The notes under the pieces are model-generated. The model ran no database searches, had not been told where the DNA came from, and worked only from the letters and a program-made list of their open reading frames with translations. Made by a program: the position numbers and the translations under genes. This document shows, piece after piece, positions 1 through 7,281 of a DNA stretch of 36,207 nt. Source of the DNA: DATFPK01 sp035264885 (GTDB lineage: Bacteria > Actinomycetota > Thermoleophilia > Solirubrobacterales > 70-9); contig DATFPK010000134.1 in the NCBI GenBank assembly GCA_035264885.1, positions 1 to 36,207 of the forward strand, written 5' to 3'. The stretch's first letter is position 1; the number at the start of each line of letters is the position of its first letter.

Positions 1-330
1 TGCGCGACCACGCCCAATGCCAATCAGGCCAACAACGACGGCGACGCGCTGGGCGACGCCTGCGACCCCGACGACGACAACGACGGGGTGCCCGACGCCG
101 CCGACAACTGCGCGACCGTCTCCAACCCCGGCCAGGGCGACAACGACGCCGACGGCCTCGGGGACGCCTGCGATCCCGACGACGACAACGACGGCGCCCC
201 CGACACCGCCGACAACTGCGCCACGACCCCGAACCCGGACCAGGCGAACAACGACGGCGATGCGCAGGGCGACGCCTGCGACCCCGACGACGACAACGAC
301 GGCGTGGCCGACGGCAGCGATGCATGCCCG
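1..330 (+). repeat. In-gene tandem repeat, 108-bp period (TSP3 units)
   Basis: The segment GACGCCTGCGA(C/T)CCCGAC recurs near 55, 163 and 271, giving a 108-bp (36-codon) period. The copies differ mostly by single substitutions. It is the DNA basis of the TSP3 repeats and a possible site of copy-number change. Confidence 0.8.
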
Positions 331-639
331 ACCGTCACGGCCACCACCGCCAACGGCTGCCCCGTCTCACCGGCGCCGGACACCTTCATCCGCAGCGTCA
401 AGATCGACGCGAAGAGGCGCCGCGCGACCTTCAGGTACGGGGCCACCGGGATCGGCCCATTCACCTACCAGTGCAAGCTCGACCGGCAGGCGTTCAAGCC
501 CTGCGGGACCAGCAAGACCTACACCGACCTTTCCTACGGCTCACACGTCTTCGTCGTGCGGGCGCGGGACGCGGCCGGGCGGCTCGACCCCACGCCGGCG
601 CTGAAGAGCTTCCGGATCCCGCGTCAGCGCCGCAGGTAG
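1..639 (+). CDS. Thrombospondin type-3 repeat secreted protein, C-terminal part (5' cut by window edge)
   Basis: The reading frame is open from base 1, so the N-terminus and any signal peptide lie outside the window. The first ~115 residues are about three thrombospondin type-3 repeats of 36 residues, each with an Asp-rich D-x-D-x-D-G-x-x-D core (GDACDPDDDNDG) and a DNC cysteine motif. Such repeats bind Ca2+ in extracellular proteins. The last ~85 residues (DTFIRSVKID to the end) look like an Ig-like beta-sandwich found in actinobacterial surface proteins (F-x-Y-x-C-K-L-D, GSHVFVVRARDAAG). It ends with a basic IPRQRRR tail and TAG. Probably a secreted or surface Ca2+-binding protein; its ligand or enzymatic role cannot be told from this fragment. 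Confidence 0.85.
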   Translation, partial: CATTPNANQANNDGDALGDACDPDDDNDGVPDAADNCATVSNPGQGDNDADGLGDACDPDDDNDGAPDTADNCATTPNPDQANNDGDAQGDACDPDDDNDGVADGSDACPTVTATTANGCPVSPAPDTFIRSVKIDAKRRRATFRYGATGIGPFTYQCKLDRQAFKPCGTSKTYTDLSYGSHVFVVRARDAAGRLDPTPALKSFRIPRQRRR

Positions 640-642
640 GCC

Positions 643-1593
643 CTAGGCGGCGGCCTTCGCGGCGCGGCGCTCCGGGCTGGGCTCGACCACGTCCCAGGCG
701 AGGCCGACCCGCTCGAGCCCGCGGATGACCAGCGCGGAGACGTCGAACTGCCGCCGGCCGAGACCGTGGCGGGCCGAGGTCGGGAAGGCGTGGTGGTTGT
801 TGTGCCAGGCCTCGCCGAAGGTCAGGACCGAGAGCCAGGCGAGGTTGCGGGACTCGTCACCGGTCGCGTAGGGCTGGCGGCCGAACATATGGCAGAGCGA
901 GTTGATGCTGTAGGTGACGTGGTGGAGGACGAACATCCGCACCAGCCCGCCCCAGAGCATCCCCGTGAGCCCGCCGACCAGCTCACCGCTGATCCCCCAG
1001 CCGAGCGCGAAGGCGGCCAGGAACCCGCCGACGGCCCAGAGGAAGAAGGTGCGGTCGATGTAGCTGGAGACCGGGTCGCGCTGGAGGTCCCGGGCGAAGC
1101 GGTCCTTGCTCCCGCGCTGGGTGTGGATGAAGAGCCAGCCCAGGTGGGCGTGGTAGAGGCCCGCCAGGGCGCCGCGCCAGCCGTCGCCGTGGCCGTGATG
1201 GGGGCTGTGGGGGTCCCCTTCCGCGTCAGAGCAGGCGTGGTGCTTGCGGTGGTCGGCGACCCAGGAGATCAGCGGGCCCTCGATCGCCGCCGAGCCCAGC
1301 GCCCCGAGGACGCCGCGCACGGCCGGAGTCGTCTTGAAGCTGCGGTGGGTGAAGAGCCGGTGGAAGCCCACGGTCACGCCCAACCCCGTCAGCACGTAGA
1401 TGATTCCGAAGACGATCAGGTCGCTCGGTTGCAGCGCCCAATTCCACAACTGCCAGCCGGCGACGAACAGCGCCAGGAACGGCAGCAACGTGACGAGGCC
1501 GGTGATGATCCGGTCGGCGGTCTCGTTCTCGACCGGCTGGATCGCGGTCGCGAGCGACTCCCGTTGCGCCTCCACGCTCGTCTCGGCCCTCAT
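643..1593 (-). CDS. Membrane acyl-CoA (delta-9 type) fatty acid desaturase
   Basis: 316 aa. It carries the three histidine boxes of the acyl-CoA desaturase family: HRLFTH (78-83), HRKHH (115-119) and HNNHH (264-268), which bind the di-iron centre. Hydrophobic membrane stretches lie around 30-75 and 185-225. The family introduces a cis double bond into saturated acyl chains, usually at delta-9, using O2 and electrons from a reductase. There is no fused cytochrome b5 or reductase domain, so electrons must come from elsewhere. Its ATG overlaps the TGA of the upstream RNA helicase by 4 bp (TCAT on the + strand), so the two are very likely co-transcribed and translationally coupled. A link between membrane unsaturation and RNA unwinding in the cold is an attractive but unproven inference. 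Confidence 0.93.
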   Translation of the reverse strand: MRAETSVEAQRESLATAIQPVENETADRIITGLVTLLPFLALFVAGWQLWNWALQPSDLIVFGIIYVLTGLGVTVGFHRLFTHRSFKTTPAVRGVLGALGSAAIEGPLISWVADHRKHHACSDAEGDPHSPHHGHGDGWRGALAGLYHAHLGWLFIHTQRGSKDRFARDLQRDPVSSYIDRTFFLWAVGGFLAAFALGWGISGELVGGLTGMLWGGLVRMFVLHHVTYSINSLCHMFGRQPYATGDESRNLAWLSVLTFGEAWHNNHHAFPTSARHGLGRRQFDVSALVIRGLERVGLAWDVVEPSPERRAAKAAA

Positions 1594-2738
1594 GACCGGA
1601 ATTTACCGCGCCTCCCCGTCCCGTTGTCGAACTCGCCCCCAAGGCCGAGCTCGCCGGCGATCCGAGCCATGTCGCGCCGCTGATCGGCGAGGACGAAGCT
1701 CACACCGGCGCCGTCCTTGCCGGCGCGGCCGGTGCGGCCGACCCGGTGGACGTAGGCGTCCCGGTCCTCTGGGGCGTCGAAGTTGATCACGTGGGTGATG
1801 TTCGCGACGTCGATGCCGCGGGCGGCGACGTCGGTGGCGACCAGCGTCTCGACGTCGCCGCGCTCGAAGCGGGCGAGCGCCTTCTCGCGCTGGGACTGGG
1901 ACTTGTCGCCGTGCATCGCGAGCGCCGTGACCCGCTTGCTCCGCAGCCGCTTGACGAGGCGGTCGGCCCCGCGCTTGGTACGGACGAAGACGAGGGTGCG
2001 CCCGCGGCCCTTCTCCTCGAGCTCCTCGATCAGGGCGGGCAGCTTGGCGCTCTGCGAGCCGACCGGCACGAAGCGGTGGCTGGTCCGGCCGCGCTTCTGC
2101 TCCTTCGGCGCGTGGACGTGGCGCCGGGGGTCGCGCGTGTAGGCCCTGGCGACCTTGCCGGTGGCGCCCTCCAGCGTCGCCGAGAAGAAGAGGGTCTGGC
2201 GGTCGCGGGGCGTCTGGGCGACGATCCTGTCGACCGCCGGCTTGAAGCCCATGTCGAGCATCCGGTCGGCCTCGTCGAGGACGAGGAGGGCGACCCGGTC
2301 GAGCTCGAGGTCGCCGCGCTGGAGCAGGTCCTCGAGGCGCCCGGGCGTGGCGACCACGATGTCGGAGTCGCGGGCGGCCTTGATCTGGGGACCGAAGCCG
2401 ACGCCACCGTAGACGGCGGCGATCCGCAGGTGGCGGGCGGCGGCGACGGCGCGAAGCTCGGCGACGATCTGGCCGGCGAGCTCGCGGGTCGGGGCGAGGA
2501 TTAGCGCGTCGGGTGCGCCGGCTACGCCGTCCTCCCCGCCGGCGACCCGGTCGGCCATCGGCACGCCGAAGGCCAGGGTCTTGCCGGATCCGGTCGGGGA
2601 CTGGACGAGGACGTCCCGGCCGGCGAGCACGTCGGCGATGACGAGGCGCTGGACCGCGAAGGGTTCGGTGATCTGCCGCGCGGCGAGCGCGCTGACGATC
2701 CTTTCGGACACGCCGAGATCGGCGAAGGACTGAGACAT
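1590..2738 (-). CDS. DEAD-box ATP-dependent RNA helicase
   Basis: 382 aa, a minimal two-RecA-domain helicase without a long C-terminal extension. Motifs in order: a Q-motif region (FADLGV, with Q30 in FAVQ rather than the usual PIQ), motif I SPTGSGKT (47-54), Ia PTRELA, Ib TPGR, II DEAD (155-158), III SAT (186-188), then VATDVAARGIDV and HRVGRTGRAG in the C-terminal domain. The family remodels structured RNA with ATP (ribosome assembly, mRNA decay, cold adaptation). The ATG at 2738 is supported by an AAGGAG ribosome binding site 6 nt upstream. The gene leads a two-gene operon with the desaturase. Its leader can fold so that the ribosome site is paired (separate entry). The exact DEAD subfamily (RhlE, CsdA, DbpA) cannot be fixed by eye. 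Confidence 0.94.
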   Translation of the reverse strand: MSQSFADLGVSERIVSALAARQITEPFAVQRLVIADVLAGRDVLVQSPTGSGKTLAFGVPMADRVAGGEDGVAGAPDALILAPTRELAGQIVAELRAVAAARHLRIAAVYGGVGFGPQIKAARDSDIVVATPGRLEDLLQRGDLELDRVALLVLDEADRMLDMGFKPAVDRIVAQTPRDRQTLFFSATLEGATGKVARAYTRDPRRHVHAPKEQKRGRTSHRFVPVGSQSAKLPALIEELEEKGRGRTLVFVRTKRGADRLVKRLRSKRVTALAMHGDKSQSQREKALARFERGDVETLVATDVAARGIDVANITHVINFDAPEDRDAYVHRVGRTGRAGKDGAGVSFVLADQRRDMARIAGELGLGGEFDNGTGRRGKFRS

Positions 2739-2780
2739 GGGTTACTCCTTGACTAGCGAAACGGGGAGATCCTGTAACCC
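2739..2780 (-). promoter_or_regulatory. Helicase mRNA leader: hairpin that can hide the ribosome site
   Basis: On the - strand GGGTTA (2780-2775) is complementary to TAACCC (2744-2739) next to the ATG, and CTCC (2768-2765) is complementary to GGAG (2748-2745) of the AAGGAG ribosome site. Together they form a bulged ~10-bp helix enclosing the Shine-Dalgarno. A TATTCG box just upstream (2786-2781) could be the -10. The fold and its function are inferred. Confidence 0.4.
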
Positions 2781-2916
2781 CGAATACGCGTCAGCGTCAA
2801 CGAGAAACGGAACCTCTCGAGCGGCGTACGGGCCGGCCCGACGCGGCGGAGTGTAGCGGCTTGCAGGGGCTTTCCCCGCGTGTATGCCTGCAGGGGAGCC
2901 GGGTAGACGTGGCGGG

Positions 2917-3150
2917 ATGGCAGAGGAACGAGCAAGCGAGCACCTGCGCGAGATGGAGGAGCACGCCGCCCACGAAGGGGTCCCCGAGCACGACGACCCG
3001 GGCGACGAGATGCGCCCGGAGGGCGAGTCGATCGAGCGGCTGGACGACAGCGGCCCGATGAAGCGGATCGACGAGGACGTCGAGGGTCACGAGGAGACCG
3101 ATGACATGTCCGATGTCGAGGCCGGCGACGGCGAGGCGCCCTCCTCCTAG
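2917..3150 (+). CDS. Small acidic protein of unknown function
   Basis: 77 aa from the ATG at 2917; an upstream in-frame ATG at 2884 would add 11 residues. The protein is very hydrophilic, acidic and probably disordered: MAEERASEHLREMEEHAAHE, then many D/E residues, ending GDGEAPSS-TAG. No cysteine, membrane segment or known domain is visible. A weak TAGACG box ends 7 nt before the 2917 ATG, which favours that start. It is divergent from the helicase and followed 56 bp later by the secreted HEXXH gene, which has its own -10 box, so it may be a single-gene unit. The regular codon structure suggests a real gene, but its function is unknown. Confidence 0.6.
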   Translation: MAEERASEHLREMEEHAAHEGVPEHDDPGDEMRPEGESIERLDDSGPMKRIDEDVEGHEETDDMSDVEAGDGEAPSS

Positions 3151-3191
3151 CGGAATCGTCCAGGGGTCTTGCGCCGGGGCGCGCCCGGCCC

Positions 3192-3197
3192 TACCCT
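3192..3197 (+). promoter_or_regulatory. -10 box TACCCT, 9 nt before the GTG of the HEXXH gene
   Basis: TACCCT fits the actinobacterial TAnnnT -10 pattern. With the usual 6-7 nt to +1, the transcript would begin only 2-3 nt before the GTG at 3207, so a near-leaderless mRNA is expected. Confidence 0.5.
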
Positions 3198-3206
3198 GCG
3201 CCGTCC

Positions 3207-4316
3207 GTGCCCGTCCCCGTCCAAACCGCTCGCCGGCGCTGCCGCCGGGCGGCATTCCTAGCCGCCCTCCTCGCGCTGGCCCTGCCGGGCGGCGCCGGCG
3301 CCTACGAGCGCGGCTTCGATCCGGTTCCCGGCCAGGTCAGCGCTCCGCCGCCGGGGAAGACGGTCGACGACGCGGTCAACTTCGGCCCGCCGCCCTCGCT
3401 CCGCGGCGCCCAGGCATCGGCGGCCGGCCCGGAGACCCCCTACCGGACCGGCGACGGGAAGACCGTCTACGTCGCGCTCGACGGCTACGCGCCGGACCCG
3501 GCCGCCGACCAGAGCCTTGTCGACTTCCTCGGCAGCCTCCTGCACGGCCGCGAGCTCAACGGACTGCACGTCCTGGTCGTGATCCCAAGCCGGATGGCGG
3601 GCTACTGCGGCGGCGAGGCGGCCGCCTGCTACGACCCGTCCGAGCAGCGGATCTTCGTCGTCGGCGAGGAGTTCTTCGGCGGCCTCCCGACCGACTACGT
3701 GATCGCGCACGAGTACGCCCACCACGTCGCCTTCCACCGCCGCAATCCGCCCTTCCGCGGCAGCGCCTACTACTGGGGCGCGAAGCGCTGGGCCACCTAC
3801 CACGGCGCCTGCCCGGGGGTCGCCTCCGGCAAGTACTCGGCCAATCCGCAGACCGGCTACTACCGCTTCCCGGGCGAGGCCTGGGCCGAGGCCTTCGCCT
3901 ACTACCACTACCGCGACGGCAACCATCCCAGCGGCCACATCGCCTGGGAGTGGCACAACGGGTTCAAGCCGACCGCCCGCTCCTACACCTTGATCCGCAC
4001 CGACGTCCTGCGGCCGTGGATGCGCAACTCGGCGGTCCGGCGCCGCGGGTCGGTCCGGGTCGGCGGCGACCGCCTCGACTTCTTCCCGATCGCGACCCCG
4101 CTCGACGGCAGCATCAGCGTCAAGCTGACCGGCCCGCGCCGGGCCGACCTCGACCTCTTCCTGCTCGACGCGCGCAACCGCATCGTCGACCAGTCGACCC
4201 GGAGGGGCTCGGGCGAGCGCGTCTCCTCCCTGGTCTGCGGCACCCGCCGGTTCAAGGTCGCGGTCCGCGCCTTCCGGGGCGGCGGCGCCTTCAGGCTGCT
4301 CGCCCGACGGCCCTAG
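3207..4316 (+). CDS. Secreted putative zinc metalloprotein (HEXXH)
   Basis: 369 aa from GTG 3207. The N-terminus has an Arg-rich n-region, a hydrophobic core (FLAALLALALPGGAGA) and an AxA-type cleavage site near residue 31: a Sec signal peptide. The HEYAH motif (H168, E169, H172) matches the HEXXH zinc site of gluzincin/metzincin-like peptidases. E224 or E228 in GEAWAEAFAYY is the likely third ligand. Cysteines in YCGGEAAACYD could form a disulfide. The last ~100 residues form a beta-rich domain resembling pre-peptidase C-terminal domains (DRLDFFPIATPLDGSISVKLTGPRRADLDLFLLD in pieces). Likely an extracellular peptidase; substrate unknown. The stop TAG abuts the convergent regulator's stop with no spacer. 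Confidence 0.8.
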   Translation: MPVPVQTARRRCRRAAFLAALLALALPGGAGAYERGFDPVPGQVSAPPPGKTVDDAVNFGPPPSLRGAQASAAGPETPYRTGDGKTVYVALDGYAPDPAADQSLVDFLGSLLHGRELNGLHVLVVIPSRMAGYCGGEAAACYDPSEQRIFVVGEEFFGGLPTDYVIAHEYAHHVAFHRRNPPFRGSAYYWGAKRWATYHGACPGVASGKYSANPQTGYYRFPGEAWAEAFAYYHYRDGNHPSGHIAWEWHNGFKPTARSYTLIRTDVLRPWMRNSAVRRRGSVRVGGDRLDFFPIATPLDGSISVKLTGPRRADLDLFLLDARNRIVDQSTRRGSGERVSSLVCGTRRFKVAVRAFRGGGAFRLLARRP

Positions 4317-5132
4317 CTAGGCGAGCGGGAGCCGGACGCCCAGCAGGTCGCACATCCGGGTGACCGGGTGCGGTGCGCCGGTGATCCGCATCGTCCCGCC
4401 GGCCGCGGCGACCGCGTCGGCCCGGCTGGCCAGCGCCAGCACCCCGACGTGGTCGATGAACCCGACTCCCGCCAGGTCGAGGGTGGACTCGCCGTCGTCG
4501 GGAATCGTGTGGTCGAGCAGGCGGTGGAAGGCGTCGCGGCTGAACGTGTCGACCTCGCCGTCGAGGATCATCGTCCGGTCGCCGGCGAAGATCCGGAAGC
4601 CGCCGAGGTCGTCGCGGACGTTGGTGCAGGGGTGGACCCGGGCGAGGTCCTCGACCAGGGCGTCCGCCAGCTCGCGGCGGTCGAGGCAGCAGAGCATCGA
4701 GACCGGGTTGCGAGCGATCAGGCGGTCGGCGACGGCCTCGAGCCGCGCGTAGTCGCTCCAGCGGTCGGGGTCGGCGACGATCGCCGTGATCTCGGTGACG
4801 ACCCGCAGGCCGGCGTGGCCGGCGCTCAGGGCCGCGGCGCACTCGTCGCCGAGCCCCGCCAGGAACTCCTCGGGCTGCCTGCCGCCGAGCGGCCGCAGCT
4901 CCAGCGTCCCCGCCTCCTCCAGCTCGGCCACCCGGCCCAGCCCGGACAGCAGGTCGCGCAGCTCCTCCTCCCCGCCGGGCGTGGCGAGGAGCAGCCGCTG
5001 GCCGGCCTCGAGCCCCTCGGCGAGGAACTCGCAGGCGGCGGAGCGGAAGCCTTCCCCCGAGTCGTATGCCCAGCAGGCGTGCGCGTTGGCGCCGAGCTCG
5101 ACCACGCGGTCGATGGGCCCGTGGCACCGCAT
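4317..5132 (-). CDS. MEDS-STAS domain regulator (anti-sigma factor antagonist type)
   Basis: 271 aa. Residues ~1-165 resemble the MEDS sensory domain (DcmR type): H-A-C-W-A-Y around 17-22, then an ATP-loop-like LLLATPGGEEEL. Residues ~175-271 are a STAS domain (MILDGEVDTFSRDAFHRLL; STLDLAGVGFIDHVGVLAL), the fold of anti-sigma antagonists such as SpoIIAA. The usual D-S-x-G phosphoserine site reads D-H-V-G here, so classical serine phosphorylation at that position looks lost. The pair suggests a sensor that talks to an anti-sigma kinase in general stress signalling; the partner is not in this window. The ATG at 5132 is fixed by a -10 box ending exactly 6 nt upstream, giving a leaderless mRNA. 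Confidence 0.82.
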   Translation of the reverse strand: MRCHGPIDRVVELGANAHACWAYDSGEGFRSAACEFLAEGLEAGQRLLLATPGGEEELRDLLSGLGRVAELEEAGTLELRPLGGRQPEEFLAGLGDECAAALSAGHAGLRVVTEITAIVADPDRWSDYARLEAVADRLIARNPVSMLCCLDRRELADALVEDLARVHPCTNVRDDLGGFRIFAGDRTMILDGEVDTFSRDAFHRLLDHTIPDDGESTLDLAGVGFIDHVGVLALASRADAVAAAGGTMRITGAPHPVTRMCDLLGVRLPLA

Positions 5133-5138
5133 GGGGCG

Positions 5139-5144
5139 AGTATT
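5139..5144 (-). promoter_or_regulatory. -10 box AATACT, 6 nt before the MEDS-STAS ATG
   Basis: Reading on the - strand, AATACT is followed by CGCCCC and then the ATG at 5132, the geometry of a leaderless transcript. No convincing -35 is seen. Confidence 0.55.
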
Positions 5145-5172
5145 CCAAGGCCGCCGCGGAGGCGACGCCCGC

Positions 5173-6033
5173 CTACGTCCCGGGAGGCGGCTGGATCCGC
5201 CCGCCGTAGGCGGGCAGCTCGAGCGCCGGACCTTCGCGCAGGAGCTGGTCCCACATCCGCGAGACGCCGGCCAGGCCGTAGTCGCGGACGCGGGTGACGG
5301 CGTCGAGGTCGAGCACGTCGGTGATCGTCTCCTCGCCGGCCGCCCCCTGGACCCGGACGACCCCCTCGGGGTCGGCGATCACGCTGCGCCCCAGCGCCGC
5401 CGGGCCGGACGCGTTGAGGTTGACGACGAAGAGCTGGTTCGCGATCGCGTTGGCCCGCGCCAGCACGATCTCAGCCTCGCGGTCGCTGGTCGTGGTCAGG
5501 GTCGGCTGGAGGACGACCTCGGCGCCCATCCAGGCGAGCTGGCGGAAGGCCTCGGGGAAGTTGCCGTCGTAACAGATCGCCAGCCCGACACGGCCCGCCG
5601 ACGGGATGTCGAAGGTGACGAACTCGTCCCCCGGAGCGCACTCCTCGTGGGGCTGCCAGGGGAAGACCTTGCGGTAACGGGCGACCATCTCCCCCTCGGG
5701 CGAGATCGCCATCGCCGTGTTGTGGAGGCGGCCGTCGGCGGCGCGCTCGAACAGGGTCCCCGGGACGAGCCAGACGCCGTGCTCGCGGGCCAGCCGGCCG
5801 AGCTCCTCAGTCAGCGGTCCCGGGACGGGCACGGCGACGTCGTCGGGGTAGGCCGACTGCTCCTCGAGCAACGTCGGCTGGGCGCTCAGGTGGAGCTCCG
5901 GCAGCATCACGAGGTCGACGTGCGGGACCGCCGCCATCACGCCGGCCAGGCGCTCGCCGAACAGCGCCAGGGTTGCCTCGGGGTCGCGGAAGACCGGCGC
6001 GGTCTGGAGCGCCGCGATCGAGAGCTTGCGCAT
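5173..6033 (-). CDS. Carbon-nitrogen hydrolase (nitrilase superfamily amidase)
   Basis: 286 aa from the ATG at 6033. The catalytic triad of the nitrilase/amidase superfamily is complete: E46 (VMLPELHL), K122 (YRKVFPW) and C154 (LAICYDGNFPEAF). These thiol enzymes hydrolyse C-N bonds of amides, carbamoyl compounds or nitriles. It lies 2 bp downstream of a PotD-like polyamine-binding lipoprotein in the same direction, so a polyamine-related substrate is plausible: N-carbamoylputrescine or an acylated/glutamylated polyamine. That is inferred from context only. A GGGGTAGGG ribosome site lies in the end of potD. The frame continues far upstream through potD but with no homology, so MRKLSIAALQT is the true start. 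Aliphatic amidase or formamidase activity remains an alternative. Confidence 0.88.
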   Translation of the reverse strand: MRKLSIAALQTAPVFRDPEATLALFGERLAGVMAAVPHVDLVMLPELHLSAQPTLLEEQSAYPDDVAVPVPGPLTEELGRLAREHGVWLVPGTLFERAADGRLHNTAMAISPEGEMVARYRKVFPWQPHEECAPGDEFVTFDIPSAGRVGLAICYDGNFPEAFRQLAWMGAEVVLQPTLTTTSDREAEIVLARANAIANQLFVVNLNASGPAALGRSVIADPEGVVRVQGAAGEETITDVLDLDAVTRVRDYGLAGVSRMWDQLLREGPALELPAYGGRIQPPPGT

Positions 6034-6035
6034 CC

Positions 6036-7181
6036 CTACCCCGAGATCACGTCGGCGAAGGCCTCGGTCACCTTCTGACCGATCGGGCCATCCAGCACCG
6101 GCTCGAAGGTGCAGTCCTTCGTGAACTCCTCGCTGGGGAAGATCAGCGGGTTCTTCGCCAGGGCCGGATCCCGCTTGGCGAGGATCTCCCTGACCCCCTT
6201 GACCGGCGTCACGAAGTTGACGTACTCGGCGATGTCGGCCTGCACCTTCGGGTCGTAGACGTAGTTGATCCAGGCGTGCGCGGCGGCCGGATTCGGGGCG
6301 CCGACCGGGATCTCCATGCTGGTCGACCACAGCATGCAGCCCTCCTTCGGCATCACGAACTGGATGTCGGGGTCGTCGAGCAGCACCGCGTCGCCGGACC
6401 AACCGAGCACGAAGTCGACGTTGCCCGCCTCCAAATCCTCGGTGTAGTCGTTGCCGGTGAATCGGCGGATCTGCCCGGAGTCGGCGGCGGCGTCGATCTT
6501 GTCGACCGCGGCGAGCCACTCTTCCTCGGTCGCCTGGTCGGGGTCGACCCCCATGCACTTCAGGGTCATCGGGACCGAGTCCCGCATCTCCTCGAGCATC
6601 GTCACCCGGCCCTTGTACTTCGGGTCGAAGAGGTCGCAGACCGAGTCGACCTCAGGCGCGACGTCGGTGCGGACGATCAGCCCGGTCATCCCGCTCTGCC
6701 AGGGAACCGTGAACTCGCGCTCCGGGTCGGCGGCCGGGTGGCGCAGTGCCGGGATCAGGTTCTCCTCGACGTTGGGCAGCTTCGAGTAGTCGAGCTTCTG
6801 GAGGTAGCCCAGGTCGTACATCTGGGCGGCGAGCCAGTCGCTGATCGTGATCACGTCGCGACCGCCGGACTGCCTGTTCTCGAGCAGCGGCCGCATCTTG
6901 CCGAAGAACTGGTTGTTGTCGTTGATCTCCTCGACGTAGTCGACGCCGACGCCGGTCTCCTGCTCGAACTCGGCGACCGTCCCGTTCTTGCCGGGATCGA
7001 TGTAAAGCGGCCACTGGGCGATCGTCAGCTTGCCCTCGACCGGGCCGCTGGCGTCGGCGGTCTGCGCCGGCTCGTCGTTGCCCCCACCGACCGTGTCGTC
7101 GTCGCCGCAGGCGACGATCAGGAGGGCGAGAAGGGCGCAGAGCGTCGCGGCGACGTAAAACCTGGGACGGGTGGCGCGCAA
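6036..7181 (-). CDS. PotD/PotF-like polyamine-type ABC substrate-binding lipoprotein
   Basis: 381 aa from the TTG at 7181, chosen because GAGGAG stands 5 nt upstream. An in-frame ATG at 7196 lies inside the operator palindrome and lacks a ribosome site. A lipoprotein signal (LLALLIVAC, C25) is followed by a GDDD linker. The mature part matches the spermidine/putrescine-binding family: LTIAQWPLYIDP, FEQETGVGVDYVEEINDNNQFFGK in pieces, the WLAAQMYDLGYLQKLD region, VPWQSGMTGLIVRTD, and LGWSGDAVLL. Such proteins deliver polyamines to PotABC permeases. No permease or ATPase gene lies next to it, so it either serves a distant transporter or senses and delivers ligand for the adjacent amidase pathway. 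It is regulated with the divergent TetR. Confidence 0.9.
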   Translation of the reverse strand: MRATRPRFYVAATLCALLALLIVACGDDDTVGGGNDEPAQTADASGPVEGKLTIAQWPLYIDPGKNGTVAEFEQETGVGVDYVEEINDNNQFFGKMRPLLENRQSGGRDVITISDWLAAQMYDLGYLQKLDYSKLPNVEENLIPALRHPAADPEREFTVPWQSGMTGLIVRTDVAPEVDSVCDLFDPKYKGRVTMLEEMRDSVPMTLKCMGVDPDQATEEEWLAAVDKIDAAADSGQIRRFTGNDYTEDLEAGNVDFVLGWSGDAVLLDDPDIQFVMPKEGCMLWSTSMEIPVGAPNPAAAHAWINYVYDPKVQADIAEYVNFVTPVKGVREILAKRDPALAKNPLIFPSEEFTKDCTFEPVLDGPIGQKVTEAFADVISG

Positions 7182-7194
7182 CGTTTCTCCTCTC

Positions 7195-7219
7195 ATTCTT
7201 CGAACTTGCTTCGAAGAAT
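7195..7219. promoter_or_regulatory. Perfect 25-bp inverted repeat, candidate TetR operator
   Basis: Arms ATTCTTCGAA (7195-7204) and TTCGAAGAAT (7210-7219) flank a 5-bp spacer. The repeat lies between potD and the divergent tetR and covers the potD -10 box. Each arm contains the palindrome TTCGAA; a partial third site, TTCGAG (7275-7280), lies at the tetR start. Binding by the adjacent regulator is inferred. Confidence 0.75.
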
Positions 7220-7243
7220 AGAACTCCCCAAGGCGGCGCGCAA
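7215..7243 (-). promoter_or_regulatory. potD promoter TTGCGC-17-TATTCT
   Basis: On the - strand the -35 TTGCGC (7243-7238) and -10 TATTCT (7220-7215) are separated by 17 bp. The -10 lies in the operator's right arm, so repressor binding would block RNA polymerase. Transcription should begin near 7208, leaving a short leader with the GAGGAG ribosome site. Confidence 0.65.
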
Positions 7244-7269
7244 GCTGCGGTCCCGCCGGTTGCCCCGAA

Positions 7270-7275
7270 TATCCT
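7270..7275 (+). promoter_or_regulatory. -10 box TATCCT, 6 nt before the tetR ATG
   Basis: TATCCT, then TCGAGC, then the ATG at 7282: the leaderless geometry seen at many genes here. The half-operator TTCGAG overlaps it, which would allow weak autorepression. Confidence 0.55.
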
Positions 7276-7281
7276 TCGAGC

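Noticed and set aside
2753..2935. 60-codon - strand frame upstream of the helicase
   Set aside because: It is Arg/Pro-rich without a ribosome site and covers the helicase promoter/leader region; it looks non-coding.
7194..7196. ATG as the potD start
   Set aside because: It lies inside the operator palindrome and has no ribosome site, while the TTG at 7181 has GAGGAG 5 nt upstream and still gives a full lipoprotein signal.
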